DNA of 64,000 bases. Origin: an uncultured Mycoplasmatota bacterium. Lineage in GTDB: Bacteria > Bacillota_I > Bacilli_A > RF39 > UBA660. The notes below the pieces were generated by a model. That model was not told the DNA's origin, did no database searches, and saw only the letters and a list, made by a program, of their open reading frames with translations. The stretch spans positions 404,263 through 468,262 of the forward strand of contig CAMYVW010000001.1 of the NCBI GenBank assembly GCA_947302655.1, given 5' to 3'. The number at the start of each line of letters is the position of its first letter. Within the stretch, counting starts at the first letter, position 1. This document shows, piece after piece, positions 8,360-17,691 of the stretch. The translations under genes were made by a program, and so were the position numbers.

Positions 8360-9899
8360 AAATATAAAGATAAGTGTTAAAGAACTAGATCAAGAAAAAT
8401 TAATTAAAGAATATCTACTTAAGAAATATAAATTAAATATTAGCGATTTTAAAATAAATAAAAAATCTATAGATGCAAGACATAAACCTGATGTTTTTTA
8501 TATATATGAAATTGATACTAATATAAGTGATAAAAAGTATTTAAAATATGACAATATAGAAGAAATAACTGATGAAGAATACAAAATACCATCTTTGAAT
8601 AAAACTCTTCAAAATAGGCCTGTAATAATAGGATTTGGCCCATCTGGTATTTTTTGTTCATACATATTAGCTAAAGCAGGTTTAAAACCCATTATATTTG
8701 AACGTGGTAAAAAAATTGAAGATAGAATTAAAGATGTAGAAAATTTCTGGAATAATAATAAGTTAGATTCAAATAGTAATATTCAATTTGGTGAAGGTGG
8801 AGCAGGAACTTTTTCTGATGGTAAGTTAAACACCATGATTAAAGAAAAAATTAGGCAGAAATTTGTTTTTAAAACTTTTGTAGAGTTTGGTGCACCTGAA
8901 GAAATTTTATATATAAATAAACCTCATATTGGAACAGATTTACTTAGAAATGTTATTATAAATATTAGAAATGAAATAATTAAATTAGGTGGTGAAATAC
9001 ACTATAACTCTACTTTAACAGGTATTAATATTGAAAATAATATAGTTAAATCAATAATTATTAATAACGAAGAAAAATATCCAGTAGATAATTTGGTTCT
9101 TGCAATTGGTCATAGTGCTAGGGATACATTTAAAATGCTTAATAAAAACTTGGAAATGGTTCCAAAACCTTTTGCAGTTGGCGTACGTGTTCAGCACAAA
9201 CAAGATTTAATAAGTAAAAATCAATATGGAGATTTATATAAATATTTAAAACCAGCAGATTATAAACTTACTTATCAAACTAAAGATGGTAGGGGAGTTT
9301 ATTCATTTTGTATGTGTCCTGGTGGTTTTGTTGTAAATTCTTCCTCTGAAGAAAATAAAGTTTGTATTAATGGTATGAGTAATCATGAAAGAAATGAAGA
9401 AAATGCTAATAGTGCTATTGTTGTAACTGTATCTCCATCAGATTATGGATCAAATATATTTGATGGAATGAAGTTTCAAGAAGAACTTGAAAATAAAGCT
9501 TTTATTGAAGGAAAAGGATTAATACCGATATCTTTATATAAAGAATATAAAAATGGTGATGTAAGTACTTCATTTGGTGATATAAAGCCATTATTTAAAG
9601 GTGGATATAGTTTTGCAAATATAAACAATATATTTCCTGATTATATTAATAATTCTATTAAAGAAGCTATGGAAAATTTTAATACAAAAATAAATGGGTT
9701 TAGTAGTGATGATGTAATTATTGCTGCAGTAGAATCAAGAACATCTTCACCTATAAGGATATTAAGAGATGATAATTTTGAATCAAATATAAAAGGTATA
9801 TATCCTTGTGGTGAAGGAGCTGGTTATGCCGGTGGTATAACATCTGCTTCAATTGATGGTATTAAAGTTGCTGAAAAAATCATACTAGGTAATTCTTAA
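8346..9899 (+). CDS. FAD-dependent dehydrogenase, COG2509 type
   Basis: The ATG at 8346 with GAGGTGAT upstream is preferred to a TTG at 8319. The 517-aa protein has about 100 N-terminal residues before the FAD motif GFGPSGIFC, then a GEGGAGTFSDGKLNT stretch typical of this predicted dehydrogenase family. The C-terminal YPCGEGAGYAGGI motif contacts FAD in relatives. The function is uncharacterised in general. The N-terminal region before the flavin domain is standard in length for the family. It is coupled to the HI0933-type flavoprotein, and the pair may act on related substrates. Confidence 0.8.
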   Translation: MLRIKNIKISVKELDQEKLIKEYLLKKYKLNISDFKINKKSIDARHKPDVFYIYEIDTNISDKKYLKYDNIEEITDEEYKIPSLNKTLQNRPVIIGFGPSGIFCSYILAKAGLKPIIFERGKKIEDRIKDVENFWNNNKLDSNSNIQFGEGGAGTFSDGKLNTMIKEKIRQKFVFKTFVEFGAPEEILYINKPHIGTDLLRNVIINIRNEIIKLGGEIHYNSTLTGINIENNIVKSIIINNEEKYPVDNLVLAIGHSARDTFKMLNKNLEMVPKPFAVGVRVQHKQDLISKNQYGDLYKYLKPADYKLTYQTKDGRGVYSFCMCPGGFVVNSSSEENKVCINGMSNHERNEENANSAIVVTVSPSDYGSNIFDGMKFQEELENKAFIEGKGLIPISLYKEYKNGDVSTSFGDIKPLFKGGYSFANINNIFPDYINNSIKEAMENFNTKINGFSSDDVIIAAVESRTSSPIRILRDDNFESNIKGIYPCGEGAGYAGGITSASIDGIKVAEKIILGNS

Positions 9900-9916
9900 A
9901 AATAGTAATAAAGTTA

Positions 9917-9948
9917 AAATTTAAACAATGATTTGTTTAAATTTTTTT
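9917..9948 (+). terminator. Terminator after the flavoprotein pair, overlapping the next promoter
   Basis: AAATTTAAACAA at 9917-9928, loop TGAT, TTGTTTAAATTT at 9933-9944, then T4. The first six bases of the 3' arm are the -35 of the following promoter. Confidence 0.8.
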
Positions 9949-9961
9949 ATTATAGTATAAT
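9933..9961 (+). promoter_or_regulatory. Promoter nested in a terminator
   Basis: TTGTTT at 9933-9938, 17 nt, TATAAT at 9956-9961, serving the glycosyltransferase genes at 9992 and 10894. Confidence 0.75.
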
Positions 9962-9991
9962 GTAAATAGATATTAAAAGTAGGTGATTTAA

Positions 9992-10897
9992 ATGCCAAAA
10001 TATTCTATTATTGTTCCTGTTTATAATTCAGAAAAATATCTTGATGATTGTTTAAAATCAATTTTTAATCAAACTAATCAAGATTATGAAGTTATATGTA
10101 TTAATGATGGATCTACTGACAGAAGCTTAGATATTTTAAATAAATATAAAGAAGATATTTTAATTATTAATCAAGCCAACATGGGCTTATCTGTTGCACG
10201 TAATAACGGTGTAAAAAAAGCATCAGGTAAATATTTATTATTTGTTGATAGCGATGATGTAATAGAAAATAAGCTTTTAGAAAAAATAGATATTGTATCT
10301 AAAAACAATCCTGATTTGATTAGATTTGGCATTATTGAAGTGGATGGAAATAATAAATCTAGTGTTCCAGCTCCTATATTTAATAATTTGTCTGGTAAAG
10401 AGGCTTTTAAAAAAATTGTTAAAAATAAATATGTTGAACCTGCATGGCTTTATGCTTATAGAAGAGAATTTTATTTAAAAAACAAATTTGAGTTTTTACC
10501 AAATATGTATCATGAAGATTTTGGCTTAGTACCAAGAATTATAATGCTTGCAAACAAAGTTACTTCTATTGAATATCCTGGTTATAATTACATTAAAAGA
10601 GAAAATAGTATAACTACTGATAGCAGTAAGAATCTAAAAAGAGTAAATGATTTTTTAACTCAAGGTAAAATATTACTTAAAGAAGATAATTTTGAAAATG
10701 AATATTATAGTTATATTGCAAACTGCATTATAACTAAAGCCTTACAACTTAATGGTAAAGATAGAAAAAGATATATTAAAAATATTAAAAAACTTAAATT
10801 AAGCAAATATTTGTTATCAGATACGTTTGAAAGAAAAATTAAAAAGATATTGATAAAAATATCTATTAGTTTGTATTTGAAGGTGTATAAAAAATGA
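9992..10897 (+). CDS. Family 2 glycosyltransferase
   Basis: The 301-aa protein has the GT-A N-terminal pattern SIIVPVYNSEKYLDDCL, CINDGSTDRS, and the metal-binding DSDD near residue 89. A C-terminal YHEDFG segment fits the family acceptor region. AGGTGAT precedes the ATG. Its TGA stop overlaps the next start as ATGA. It probably adds one sugar to the surface polymer of this cluster; donor and acceptor are unknown. Confidence 0.85.
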   Translation: MPKYSIIVPVYNSEKYLDDCLKSIFNQTNQDYEVICINDGSTDRSLDILNKYKEDILIINQANMGLSVARNNGVKKASGKYLLFVDSDDVIENKLLEKIDIVSKNNPDLIRFGIIEVDGNNKSSVPAPIFNNLSGKEAFKKIVKNKYVEPAWLYAYRREFYLKNKFEFLPNMYHEDFGLVPRIIMLANKVTSIEYPGYNYIKRENSITTDSSKNLKRVNDFLTQGKILLKEDNFENEYYSYIANCIITKALQLNGKDRKRYIKNIKKLKLSKYLLSDTFERKIKKILIKISISLYLKVYKK

Positions 10898-11841
10898 AAT
10901 TATCAATTATAATTCCTACATATAATAGATCTAAATACATTTTTAAATGTGTTGATTCAGTGTTAAGTCAAACATATAAAAATATTGAAGTGGTTGTAAT
11001 TGATGATGGATCTACTGATAACACAGAAGAAATTATTAAAAGTTTTAATGATAAAAGAGTTAAATATTTTAAAAATGATAACCATGGAATAGGTTATTCA
11101 AGAAACTTTGGTCTAAATAAAGCAACTGGAGATTATATTTTCTTTTTAGATAGTGATGATTATATTAATGGTGATACAGTTGATATCATATTTAAAAATA
11201 TAAAAAATAATGATATTTTAGTATTTGATTATAAAGAAATTTTTGAAAAAGATAATAAAGAAAAAATTAATAAAATTCCAGTATTTAATGATTATATTTT
11301 AGTAGATCATCCAGAATTAATTAATATGGTTAATTTAGGTCCTTGTAATAAAGTATATAAAAGATCATTGTTAATTGAAAATAATATTAAATTTCCTGAA
11401 GATATCAAATATGAAGACGCTTTATTTGTTATTAAATCAATTGAAAACGCTAAATCAATTTCAAGCTGTGGGCTAGCATTAACGAATGTCGTAGTCCATA
11501 AAGGCAATGAGACACTAACTGTTGATAAGAGAGTATTTGATATATTTAAAGTATTAGATTTAATCAAAAAAGAATTGAGCTCTACAATATACGAAGATGA
11601 GTTAAACAAATTAATTGTTAGAAAAATTACTACATATACAGTAAGTCAAAGAACTCAAGCAAATAAGAAAACTGCTAAAAGATTTATTGATGAAGCATTT
11701 AGATATCTTAAACTAAATGTTCCTGATTATAAAAATAATAAGTATTATAAAGATAGATCTTTTATAAAAAGAAGTATTGAAAAAAACAAAGCACTTACAA
11801 AAATCTATTGTAAGTTATATAAATTAATAAAAATAAAATAA
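10894..11841 (+). CDS. Family 2 glycosyltransferase
   Basis: The 315-aa protein has SIIIPTYNRSKYI, VIDDGSTDNTEE and DSDDYI (DxD-type metal site), all GT2 hallmarks, and an EDALF segment in the acceptor half. It resembles the preceding gene in architecture but is diverged. It is translationally coupled to that gene through ATGA. It is likely a second polymer-assembly step. Confidence 0.85.
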   Translation: MKLSIIIPTYNRSKYIFKCVDSVLSQTYKNIEVVVIDDGSTDNTEEIIKSFNDKRVKYFKNDNHGIGYSRNFGLNKATGDYIFFLDSDDYINGDTVDIIFKNIKNNDILVFDYKEIFEKDNKEKINKIPVFNDYILVDHPELINMVNLGPCNKVYKRSLLIENNIKFPEDIKYEDALFVIKSIENAKSISSCGLALTNVVVHKGNETLTVDKRVFDIFKVLDLIKKELSSTIYEDELNKLIVRKITTYTVSQRTQANKKTAKRFIDEAFRYLKLNVPDYKNNKYYKDRSFIKRSIEKNKALTKIYCKLYKLIKIK

Positions 11842-11848
11842 TAAATTG

Positions 11849-11857
11849 TGATATAAT
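11849..11857 (+). promoter_or_regulatory. Extended -10 promoter
   Basis: TGA followed by TATAAT at 11852-11857. No good -35 is visible. It lies 20 nt before the GTG start at 11877. Confidence 0.55.
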
Positions 11858-11876
11858 TTTGTATAGGTGATAGAAA

Positions 11877-14135
11877 GTGAAAAAGCTTTATAGTAATTCT
11901 TATCTAGTTATATCATTATATTTATTATTTTCTTTTTTTATTGATATATTAACTAATGTAACAATTAATTTTTCATTTTCTGTAGGAATGGTGTTAAGAG
12001 GAGTTTTATTACTGTATTTAATAATAGGTTTATTATTTAAATATAAAAATAAAAATAACTATATTACATTAGCATCACTAGGAGTGTATTCGGGTATTTT
12101 TTTATTAATTAATAATAATCAAGCAAGTTTAGTTAATTTATTTAAATATAACTTTATAATTATTCTTATATTATTTTTATATAATCTATATAAAAATGAA
12201 GATAAAAAAATAAATAGAAATATTCTAACATTAAGTTTATTATTTTATTCATTTTCAATAATTATTGCATGGCTTACTAAAACAGCAATTGATAGTTATG
12301 CAGTTGCTAAAGTAGGTACAGTTGGTTGGTTTAATTCAGCTAATGAGGTAAGCGCAGTAATTTCAATAATAATTGCTTATATATTTGTTAATTTACAAAA
12401 AAGAATTAATATTATAGAAATCTTTGCTATTATTGTTTCTTTATTTGCAGCAATACTAATTGGTACAAGACTACCACTTATAATATTCTTATTATGTATG
12501 CTTTATATCTTTATTAAAAAATTAATAAAAGATATTAAAAATAAAAATATAAATTATACAAACATTATAATATTTATATTATTTATTACTGCATTTATAA
12601 TTAAATTTAAAGAAACTCCATTATGGAAAAATTTTGTAATTCATGTTAAATATTTAAAACTAGAAAATCCACTTGAAGTATTTACAAGTTTTAAATTATT
12701 TGATCATTTTATATTTAATAGGAGATTAACATTTTTAAAAAATGCCAATAAACTTATTAAAAGCTCATGTTTATCAAATAAATTATTTGGTTTAGGTACT
12801 TTAAAAAAATATGTTGAAATGGATTTATTTGATGTATTCTATGTATTTGGTTTAATAGGATTTATTTTATTAGTAGTTATATTAATATCTATAATTAAAA
12901 ATTTAAAAAATAGAAAAGATGTATATTATTTACCAATATTTATAATATTAATAACATCTCTACTTTCAGGTCATGTTATTTTATCACCTAATGTTTCTTT
13001 AGTAGCAGCAGTAGTTATTGTTAATACATATTATAAAAAAAGTAAAAAGAAAGTTTTACTTGCATCATACAATTTAAGCACTGGTGGTATTGAGACAGCT
13101 TTAGTAAGTTTAATAAAAAGATTAGATTCAGATAACTATGATATTACTTTATACTTAGAAAAAAAAGAAGGATATCTTTTAAAAGAGTTACCTAAAACTA
13201 TTAAAGTAAGATCACAAAAAGTTTATTGCACTAAACTAAGATTACTTAACAAACTACTAAATATGCTTAATAAAATTAAATTTTTAATAACTAACTTTAA
13301 AGAATATGATTTTGGATGTTGCTATGCAACATACTCACTTTCATCAAACTTTTTAGCTAGATTTGCATCAAACAATTCATGCATATATATTCATAGTGAT
13401 TATACTAAAATGTATGAAAATGATATTAATAAAATCAATAACTTCTTTAACGAAAGAAAACTAGATAAATTTAAACATATAGTTTTTGTATCCAATGAAG
13501 CTAAAGAAAATCTTGTTTCTATATATCCAAGATTTAGCGATAAAAGTCTTGTGATAAATAATTTTATTGATAATGAAAGATATTTAAAACTATCTGAACA
13601 AAATATAAAAGAAGAAAAACCAAGAGGTAAAAAATTATTCTTATTTGTTGGTAGAATAGATGAATCATCAAAAAACTTAACAAGACTTATTAATAGTTTT
13701 AATTTAGCTATCAAACAAAATAGTAAAATAGAATTATGGATTATTGGATCAGGTCCAGACGAAGAAAAAACAAAAGAACTTATAAGTAATTTAAATTTAG
13801 AGAAAAATATTAAAATGTTAGGTTTAAAAACAAACCCATATCCATATTATAAGTTATGTGATTATGTAGTATTAACATCTAATTATGAAGGTTTTCCTGT
13901 AGTATATGGTGAAGCTATTACTTTTAAAAAGAAAATTATTACTACAATAGATGTATCTGATGAATTTATTAAAATACCTAATAATTTTGGTTATATATGT
14001 CAAAAGAATGAAAAAGATATCTCTGATACTATCTTTAAAGTATCAACTCACGATACATTAAAATATAAATCAGTTGATATTGATAAAGCAAATGAAAATA
14101 AATTAAAAGAATTAGAAAAATTGATTAATAATTAA
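11877..14135 (+). CDS. Fusion: O-antigen polymerase-like membrane domain + GT4 glycosyltransferase
   Basis: A GTG start is supported by AGGTGA 6 nt upstream. Residues 1 to about 385 form some ten membrane helices with a central soluble loop, as in Wzy/O-antigen ligase-type proteins. From about residue 390 a GT4 domain follows: LASYNLSTGGIETAL, FVGRIDESSKN, and the EX7E motif EGFPVVYGE with E671 and E679. Family knowledge says such membrane domains polymerise or ligate glycans, while GT4 enzymes transfer sugars from nucleotide donors. The fusion suggests coupled transfer and polymerisation. The polymerase call rests on topology only. Confidence 0.7.
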   Translation: MKKLYSNSYLVISLYLLFSFFIDILTNVTINFSFSVGMVLRGVLLLYLIIGLLFKYKNKNNYITLASLGVYSGIFLLINNNQASLVNLFKYNFIIILILFLYNLYKNEDKKINRNILTLSLLFYSFSIIIAWLTKTAIDSYAVAKVGTVGWFNSANEVSAVISIIIAYIFVNLQKRINIIEIFAIIVSLFAAILIGTRLPLIIFLLCMLYIFIKKLIKDIKNKNINYTNIIIFILFITAFIIKFKETPLWKNFVIHVKYLKLENPLEVFTSFKLFDHFIFNRRLTFLKNANKLIKSSCLSNKLFGLGTLKKYVEMDLFDVFYVFGLIGFILLVVILISIIKNLKNRKDVYYLPIFIILITSLLSGHVILSPNVSLVAAVVIVNTYYKKSKKKVLLASYNLSTGGIETALVSLIKRLDSDNYDITLYLEKKEGYLLKELPKTIKVRSQKVYCTKLRLLNKLLNMLNKIKFLITNFKEYDFGCCYATYSLSSNFLARFASNNSCIYIHSDYTKMYENDINKINNFFNERKLDKFKHIVFVSNEAKENLVSIYPRFSDKSLVINNFIDNERYLKLSEQNIKEEKPRGKKLFLFVGRIDESSKNLTRLINSFNLAIKQNSKIELWIIGSGPDEEKTKELISNLNLEKNIKMLGLKTNPYPYYKLCDYVVLTSNYEGFPVVYGEAITFKKKIITTIDVSDEFIKIPNNFGYICQKNEKDISDTIFKVSTHDTLKYKSVDIDKANENKLKELEKLINN

Positions 14136-14148
14136 TCAATTTTTTTAA
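14121..14148 (+). terminator. Terminator after the polymerase/GT4 fusion
   Basis: TTGATTA and TAATCAA arms followed by a run of T. The hairpin overlaps the end of the coding sequence. Confidence 0.7.
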
Positions 14149-14183
14149 TTCAAATATTATATCTATTAAAAAAATAATATTTA

Positions 14184-14192
14184 TGGTAAAAT
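14184..14192 (+). promoter_or_regulatory. Extended -10 promoter for the Pss-LtaS fusion
   Basis: TGG then TAAAAT at 14187-14192, 22 nt before the ATG at 14215. The -35 region is weak. Confidence 0.55.
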
Positions 14193-14214
14193 ACTAGTTA
14201 GAGGTAGTTAAGTT

Positions 14215-16647
14215 ATGAAAAAAAGATTATTTATAGGTCAATTTAGATTATGTGATTTAATTACAATGGGTAGCACATTATCAGCAACTATTGGTATTAT
14301 TTTATGTTTAAAAGGACATACTAATTTACCATTTTTACTTCTTGCTATATGTTGTTTATGTGATGGCTTTGATGGCACTGTTGCAAGAATGAGAAAAAAT
14401 ACTGAGTTTCAATCTACATATGGTGAAGAATTAGATTCTTTATCTGATATGGTAGCATTTGGTATTTTTCCTGTAGTTATAGCTCTTACTACTGTTAAGT
14501 ATAAATTTTTTATGTATATATTACCGCTTTTTGCATTAGCTGGTTTAATAAGACTTGCATATTTTAATGCTCTTAATATTAGTAAAAAAGCAGAGAAGGG
14601 TTATTTTAGGGGAGTTCCTATAACTTCAATTTCTGTTATTTATCCATTCTTTTATTTCCTTAAAATAAATAATTTAACTGTATATTCTGTAGCAACAATA
14701 ATACTATTTATTGTTCTTGGAACATTATTTATAACAAATATAAAAGTTAAAAAACCTGACTGGGGCAAACTAATAAAAAAATGTACGGAAAAAAAAACTA
14801 AAATTTTAATAAATTTTCTTAATTTTCCTATATTTTTAATTTTAATATCAGATTTGTTCTTTAAATTAAATAGTTTTAAAGGCTTAGCTTTATTTGATAT
14901 GTTTAAATCAATATTTAATTTTCCGCTTGCATTTATAATGCTAGTTTTAATTATGTCTTTAATTTATGCAATGTTTACAGGAATATTAAAATCAACAAGA
15001 AAAGCTAAATTTACAATTCTTTTAATTGCATCGATACTTCTTCTTATAAATGATCTAAAATATATTATTATGCTTAATCCAGTAGCATTAAGTGATGTTC
15101 ATTTTTTAAACTCATCTAATATTGGTACGGCAGGTCTATATTTAAAAACCGTTAATGGAACATGGATAATTAAAACTATAATTAAATTTATTATAATGAT
15201 ATTAATTTGCATACTATCTTTAAAAAAGAAGAAAAATGATTTAAAAGTTAATTATTTATGGCTTCGTTTAACGATGTTTTTAGCTCCAATTATTGTTTTA
15301 GTGATATTCTTTACGTTATCTACTAAAAACTCCCTTAATATGGTTAAAAATGTATATAATTATAATTATGATAAAGTTATGGCCACATCGGATTATGGAA
15401 AAGTATATTACGACATGGGATTATATCAAGGAATAATTTATAATCACTATGCATCAAACGTTCATAAACCTGATAATTATAATAAAGATATAGCTATAAC
15501 TAACTTAAATGCTTTTAAAGTTGCTAATAACGATAACTGGGGAAAACCTAATATTGTTATCATATTATCAGAATCATTTTCAGATGTTACAAATATAAGT
15601 GAAATAACTTTTGATAAAGATGTCCTTAAAAATATTCACGAATTTGAGGATAAAGATGATTGTCTTGTAACTAATACTCATGTATCAACATTTGGTGGTT
15701 CATCTGTTATATCAGAGTGGGAGATTTTATCATCTTCGTCAAATAATTTTAATCCATCAGGATATATTGCTTATACAGCATATTATCATGATAAAAACAA
15801 AAAATTAATTGATAGATCTCCAAACATAATTAGACTTCTTAATAAAGAAGGATATAAAACTAAATATATAACTCCATGGGCTAGTGAATCATATAATTCT
15901 TCACTTGTATATGATTTACTTGGTACTAAAGAGGTTAATTATGATTTAAAAGGTAAAAAGAAAGGCTTTTATCTTGCTGATAGTGAAATTAATAAATCTA
16001 TACTAAGTGAATTAAATAAAGATAAAGACACACCAAAACTTCTTATTTATGCTACGGCAGAAAATCACATGCCATGTTCCAAAGATAAATTTAAAAAATA
16101 TGATCTTGGTGTCATGAGTTCTAAATTAAATGATGAAAATACAGATTTAATTAAATGTTATGCTCAAGGAGTTTATGATGCTGATCAAGCTTTAGGAGAA
16201 CTTTATAAAGAAATTAAGGCATTTGATAGAGACACTATTGTTATTTTCTATGGTGATCACTTACCATTTATTACTAATGATAAAGGTGATAATGCATATT
16301 TAGTATCAAAATACTTTAATACGAAAGATGATGATTTAAACAATTTAAGAAAATACACTACTAAAGGCGTTATATTCTCAAATTATATTGATAATTTAGA
16401 TAAGTCAATTAATTATATTAATTTAAATTATCTATCATCATATGTATTTGCTAATTTAGATATTAAAAATAATGAATATTTTAAATATGTAAATAATATA
16501 AGAAAAGATATTCCAGTATTTTCTAAATCATATGTTCTTGATGATAATAATAAGATTATAAATATTAAAGATTTAGATAAAAATAAAAAACAAGCATTAG
16601 ATGATTTTAGAAATGTTCAATATTATTCATTCTATGACAATAATTAA
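14215..16647 (+). CDS. Fusion: CDP-alcohol phosphatidyltransferase (PssA-like) + LTA-synthase-like sulfatase domain
   Basis: Residues 1 to about 185 resemble type II PssA: CDGFDGTVAR, then after 11 residues G-x3-D-x3-D (GEELDSLSD), the metal and CDP-alcohol site. Residues about 195-400 add more membrane helices. From about 440 a sulfatase-fold domain follows as in LtaS/phosphoglycerol transferases: metal ligand candidate E453, the GGSS segment with S496 where LtaS has its nucleophilic threonine, and GDH with D681 and H682. Thus one protein holds a phospholipid head-group enzyme in the membrane and an extracellular glycerophosphate or related transferase. GAGGT precedes the ATG. It ends at a strong bidirectional terminator. 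Confidence 0.8.
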   Translation: MKKRLFIGQFRLCDLITMGSTLSATIGIILCLKGHTNLPFLLLAICCLCDGFDGTVARMRKNTEFQSTYGEELDSLSDMVAFGIFPVVIALTTVKYKFFMYILPLFALAGLIRLAYFNALNISKKAEKGYFRGVPITSISVIYPFFYFLKINNLTVYSVATIILFIVLGTLFITNIKVKKPDWGKLIKKCTEKKTKILINFLNFPIFLILISDLFFKLNSFKGLALFDMFKSIFNFPLAFIMLVLIMSLIYAMFTGILKSTRKAKFTILLIASILLLINDLKYIIMLNPVALSDVHFLNSSNIGTAGLYLKTVNGTWIIKTIIKFIIMILICILSLKKKKNDLKVNYLWLRLTMFLAPIIVLVIFFTLSTKNSLNMVKNVYNYNYDKVMATSDYGKVYYDMGLYQGIIYNHYASNVHKPDNYNKDIAITNLNAFKVANNDNWGKPNIVIILSESFSDVTNISEITFDKDVLKNIHEFEDKDDCLVTNTHVSTFGGSSVISEWEILSSSSNNFNPSGYIAYTAYYHDKNKKLIDRSPNIIRLLNKEGYKTKYITPWASESYNSSLVYDLLGTKEVNYDLKGKKKGFYLADSEINKSILSELNKDKDTPKLLIYATAENHMPCSKDKFKKYDLGVMSSKLNDENTDLIKCYAQGVYDADQALGELYKEIKAFDRDTIVIFYGDHLPFITNDKGDNAYLVSKYFNTKDDDLNNLRKYTTKGVIFSNYIDNLDKSINYINLNYLSSYVFANLDIKNNEYFKYVNNIRKDIPVFSKSYVLDDNNKIINIKDLDKNKKQALDDFRNVQYYSFYDNN

Positions 16648-16685
16648 AAATAACCATATCTTAAATGATATGGTTATTTTTTTTA
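16648..16685. terminator. Bidirectional terminator
   Basis: AAATAACCATATC, short loop, GATATGGTTATTT with T runs on both sides. It separates the convergent genes at 14215 and 16661. Confidence 0.9.
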
Positions 16686-17479
16686 TAACTTCGAGACCTA
16701 TAAAGTTTATCATATTTAACATCATCAATTCTTCTTGAATCTATTGATACTGCTTTATAATAATTATCAATTTTTAAAACTTCATATAAAACATTATCTG
16801 GATAATCAATAATGAATTTATGAAATTCATAATCTTTATTTATATATGTTTCGTAAGAAACTTTATTAAATCTAGCATACATTCTCATAATATCTGATGC
16901 ATCTTGATAATATTTAAAAGAACTTGCATTAATTAAACTAACTAAATGCTCTAAGTTTTCTTTAGTAGTATATTTAGATTGTTCCAAAATGACATCATCT
17001 ATATTCTTAAAACTAAAATCTAAACTATTATCAAGTTCTTCTTGAAAATATAATCTTTCTTTTTCACCAACACCATGTAAAAGAAAATTTTTAGGTCTGA
17101 TGTTTATTTTCATATTAGTTAAATCAGCTTTTATAGGATCTAAATCAATAGTTTTATCTTTGTTATATACTCTTAAATAAAAATGACCACAGGCATCTAT
17201 AACTTTAGTATTTAAACTAGTAAATTCTTTAACTAGTGGTGCAACTATATATTTTGTACTTGGTTTACATAAAGTTCTAAAATCATCAATGTTAGATAGA
17301 TTTACTTTTTTATTTTCAAGTTTATAATGGAGCTTATCATCATCCCATAAATAAGTGTAATTCCATCTAGCATCAAAAGAAAAAAACTGACAGAAACTAA
17401 GATAGATATATCTTAGTATTTCTATGTCAGTTAGATGTTTATCTTTTATATTATCTTGAATATACTCATAAAAGTTCAT
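16661..17479 (-). CDS. Hypothetical protein with a possible transglutaminase-like Cys-His-Asp pattern
   Basis: I do not recognise this 272-aa protein with confidence. The first 100 residues (EILRYIYLSFCQFFSFD, then C71, H99 in CGHFYLRV, and D112/D114 in IDLDPIKAD) follow the spacing of transglutaminase-like cysteine proteases. No signal peptide or membrane segment is seen. It follows a DUF4044-like microprotein by 28 nt on the same strand and is probably expressed from the same promoter. The enzyme assignment is a guess from motif order. Confidence 0.4.
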   Translation of the reverse strand: MNFYEYIQDNIKDKHLTDIEILRYIYLSFCQFFSFDARWNYTYLWDDDKLHYKLENKKVNLSNIDDFRTLCKPSTKYIVAPLVKEFTSLNTKVIDACGHFYLRVYNKDKTIDLDPIKADLTNMKINIRPKNFLLHGVGEKERLYFQEELDNSLDFSFKNIDDVILEQSKYTTKENLEHLVSLINASSFKYYQDASDIMRMYARFNKVSYETYINKDYEFHKFIIDYPDNVLYEVLKIDNYYKAVSIDSRRIDDVKYDKLYRSRSYKKNNHII

Positions 17480-17507
17480 TTATATTACCCCTTGAAAATT
17501 TACTTAA

Positions 17508-17600
17508 TTATATTAAATAAACAATAACACCAGCTAAAAATGAAGCTACCATTACTAGAAGCATTATCCATACAACAATTTTCTTAGCTTTTTTACTCAT
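17508..17600 (-). CDS. DUF4044-like 30-aa membrane microprotein
   Basis: The minus strand encodes MSKKAKKIVVWIMLLVMV followed by a second hydrophobic stretch, ending VYLI. A basic start then a single membrane helix of about 20 residues matches the DUF4044 microproteins of Firmicutes. AAGGATG lies 8-9 nt before the ATG, and a good promoter sits upstream at 17638-17666. The function of the family is unknown to me. Confidence 0.75.
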   Translation of the reverse strand: MSKKAKKIVVWIMLLVMVASFLAGVIVYLI

Positions 17601-17637
17601 TATAAATCATCCTTTTTAATAATTTTATTACATACAT

Positions 17638-17666
17638 AATTTATCATAAAAACATATTTCTTGCAA
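17638..17666 (-). promoter_or_regulatory. Promoter for the DUF4044-like gene
   Basis: On the minus strand: TTGCAA, 17 nt, TAAATT with a TG one base upstream (extended -10). Confidence 0.65.
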
Positions 17667-17691
17667 TATTATTAAATGAAAGGATTCTTGT

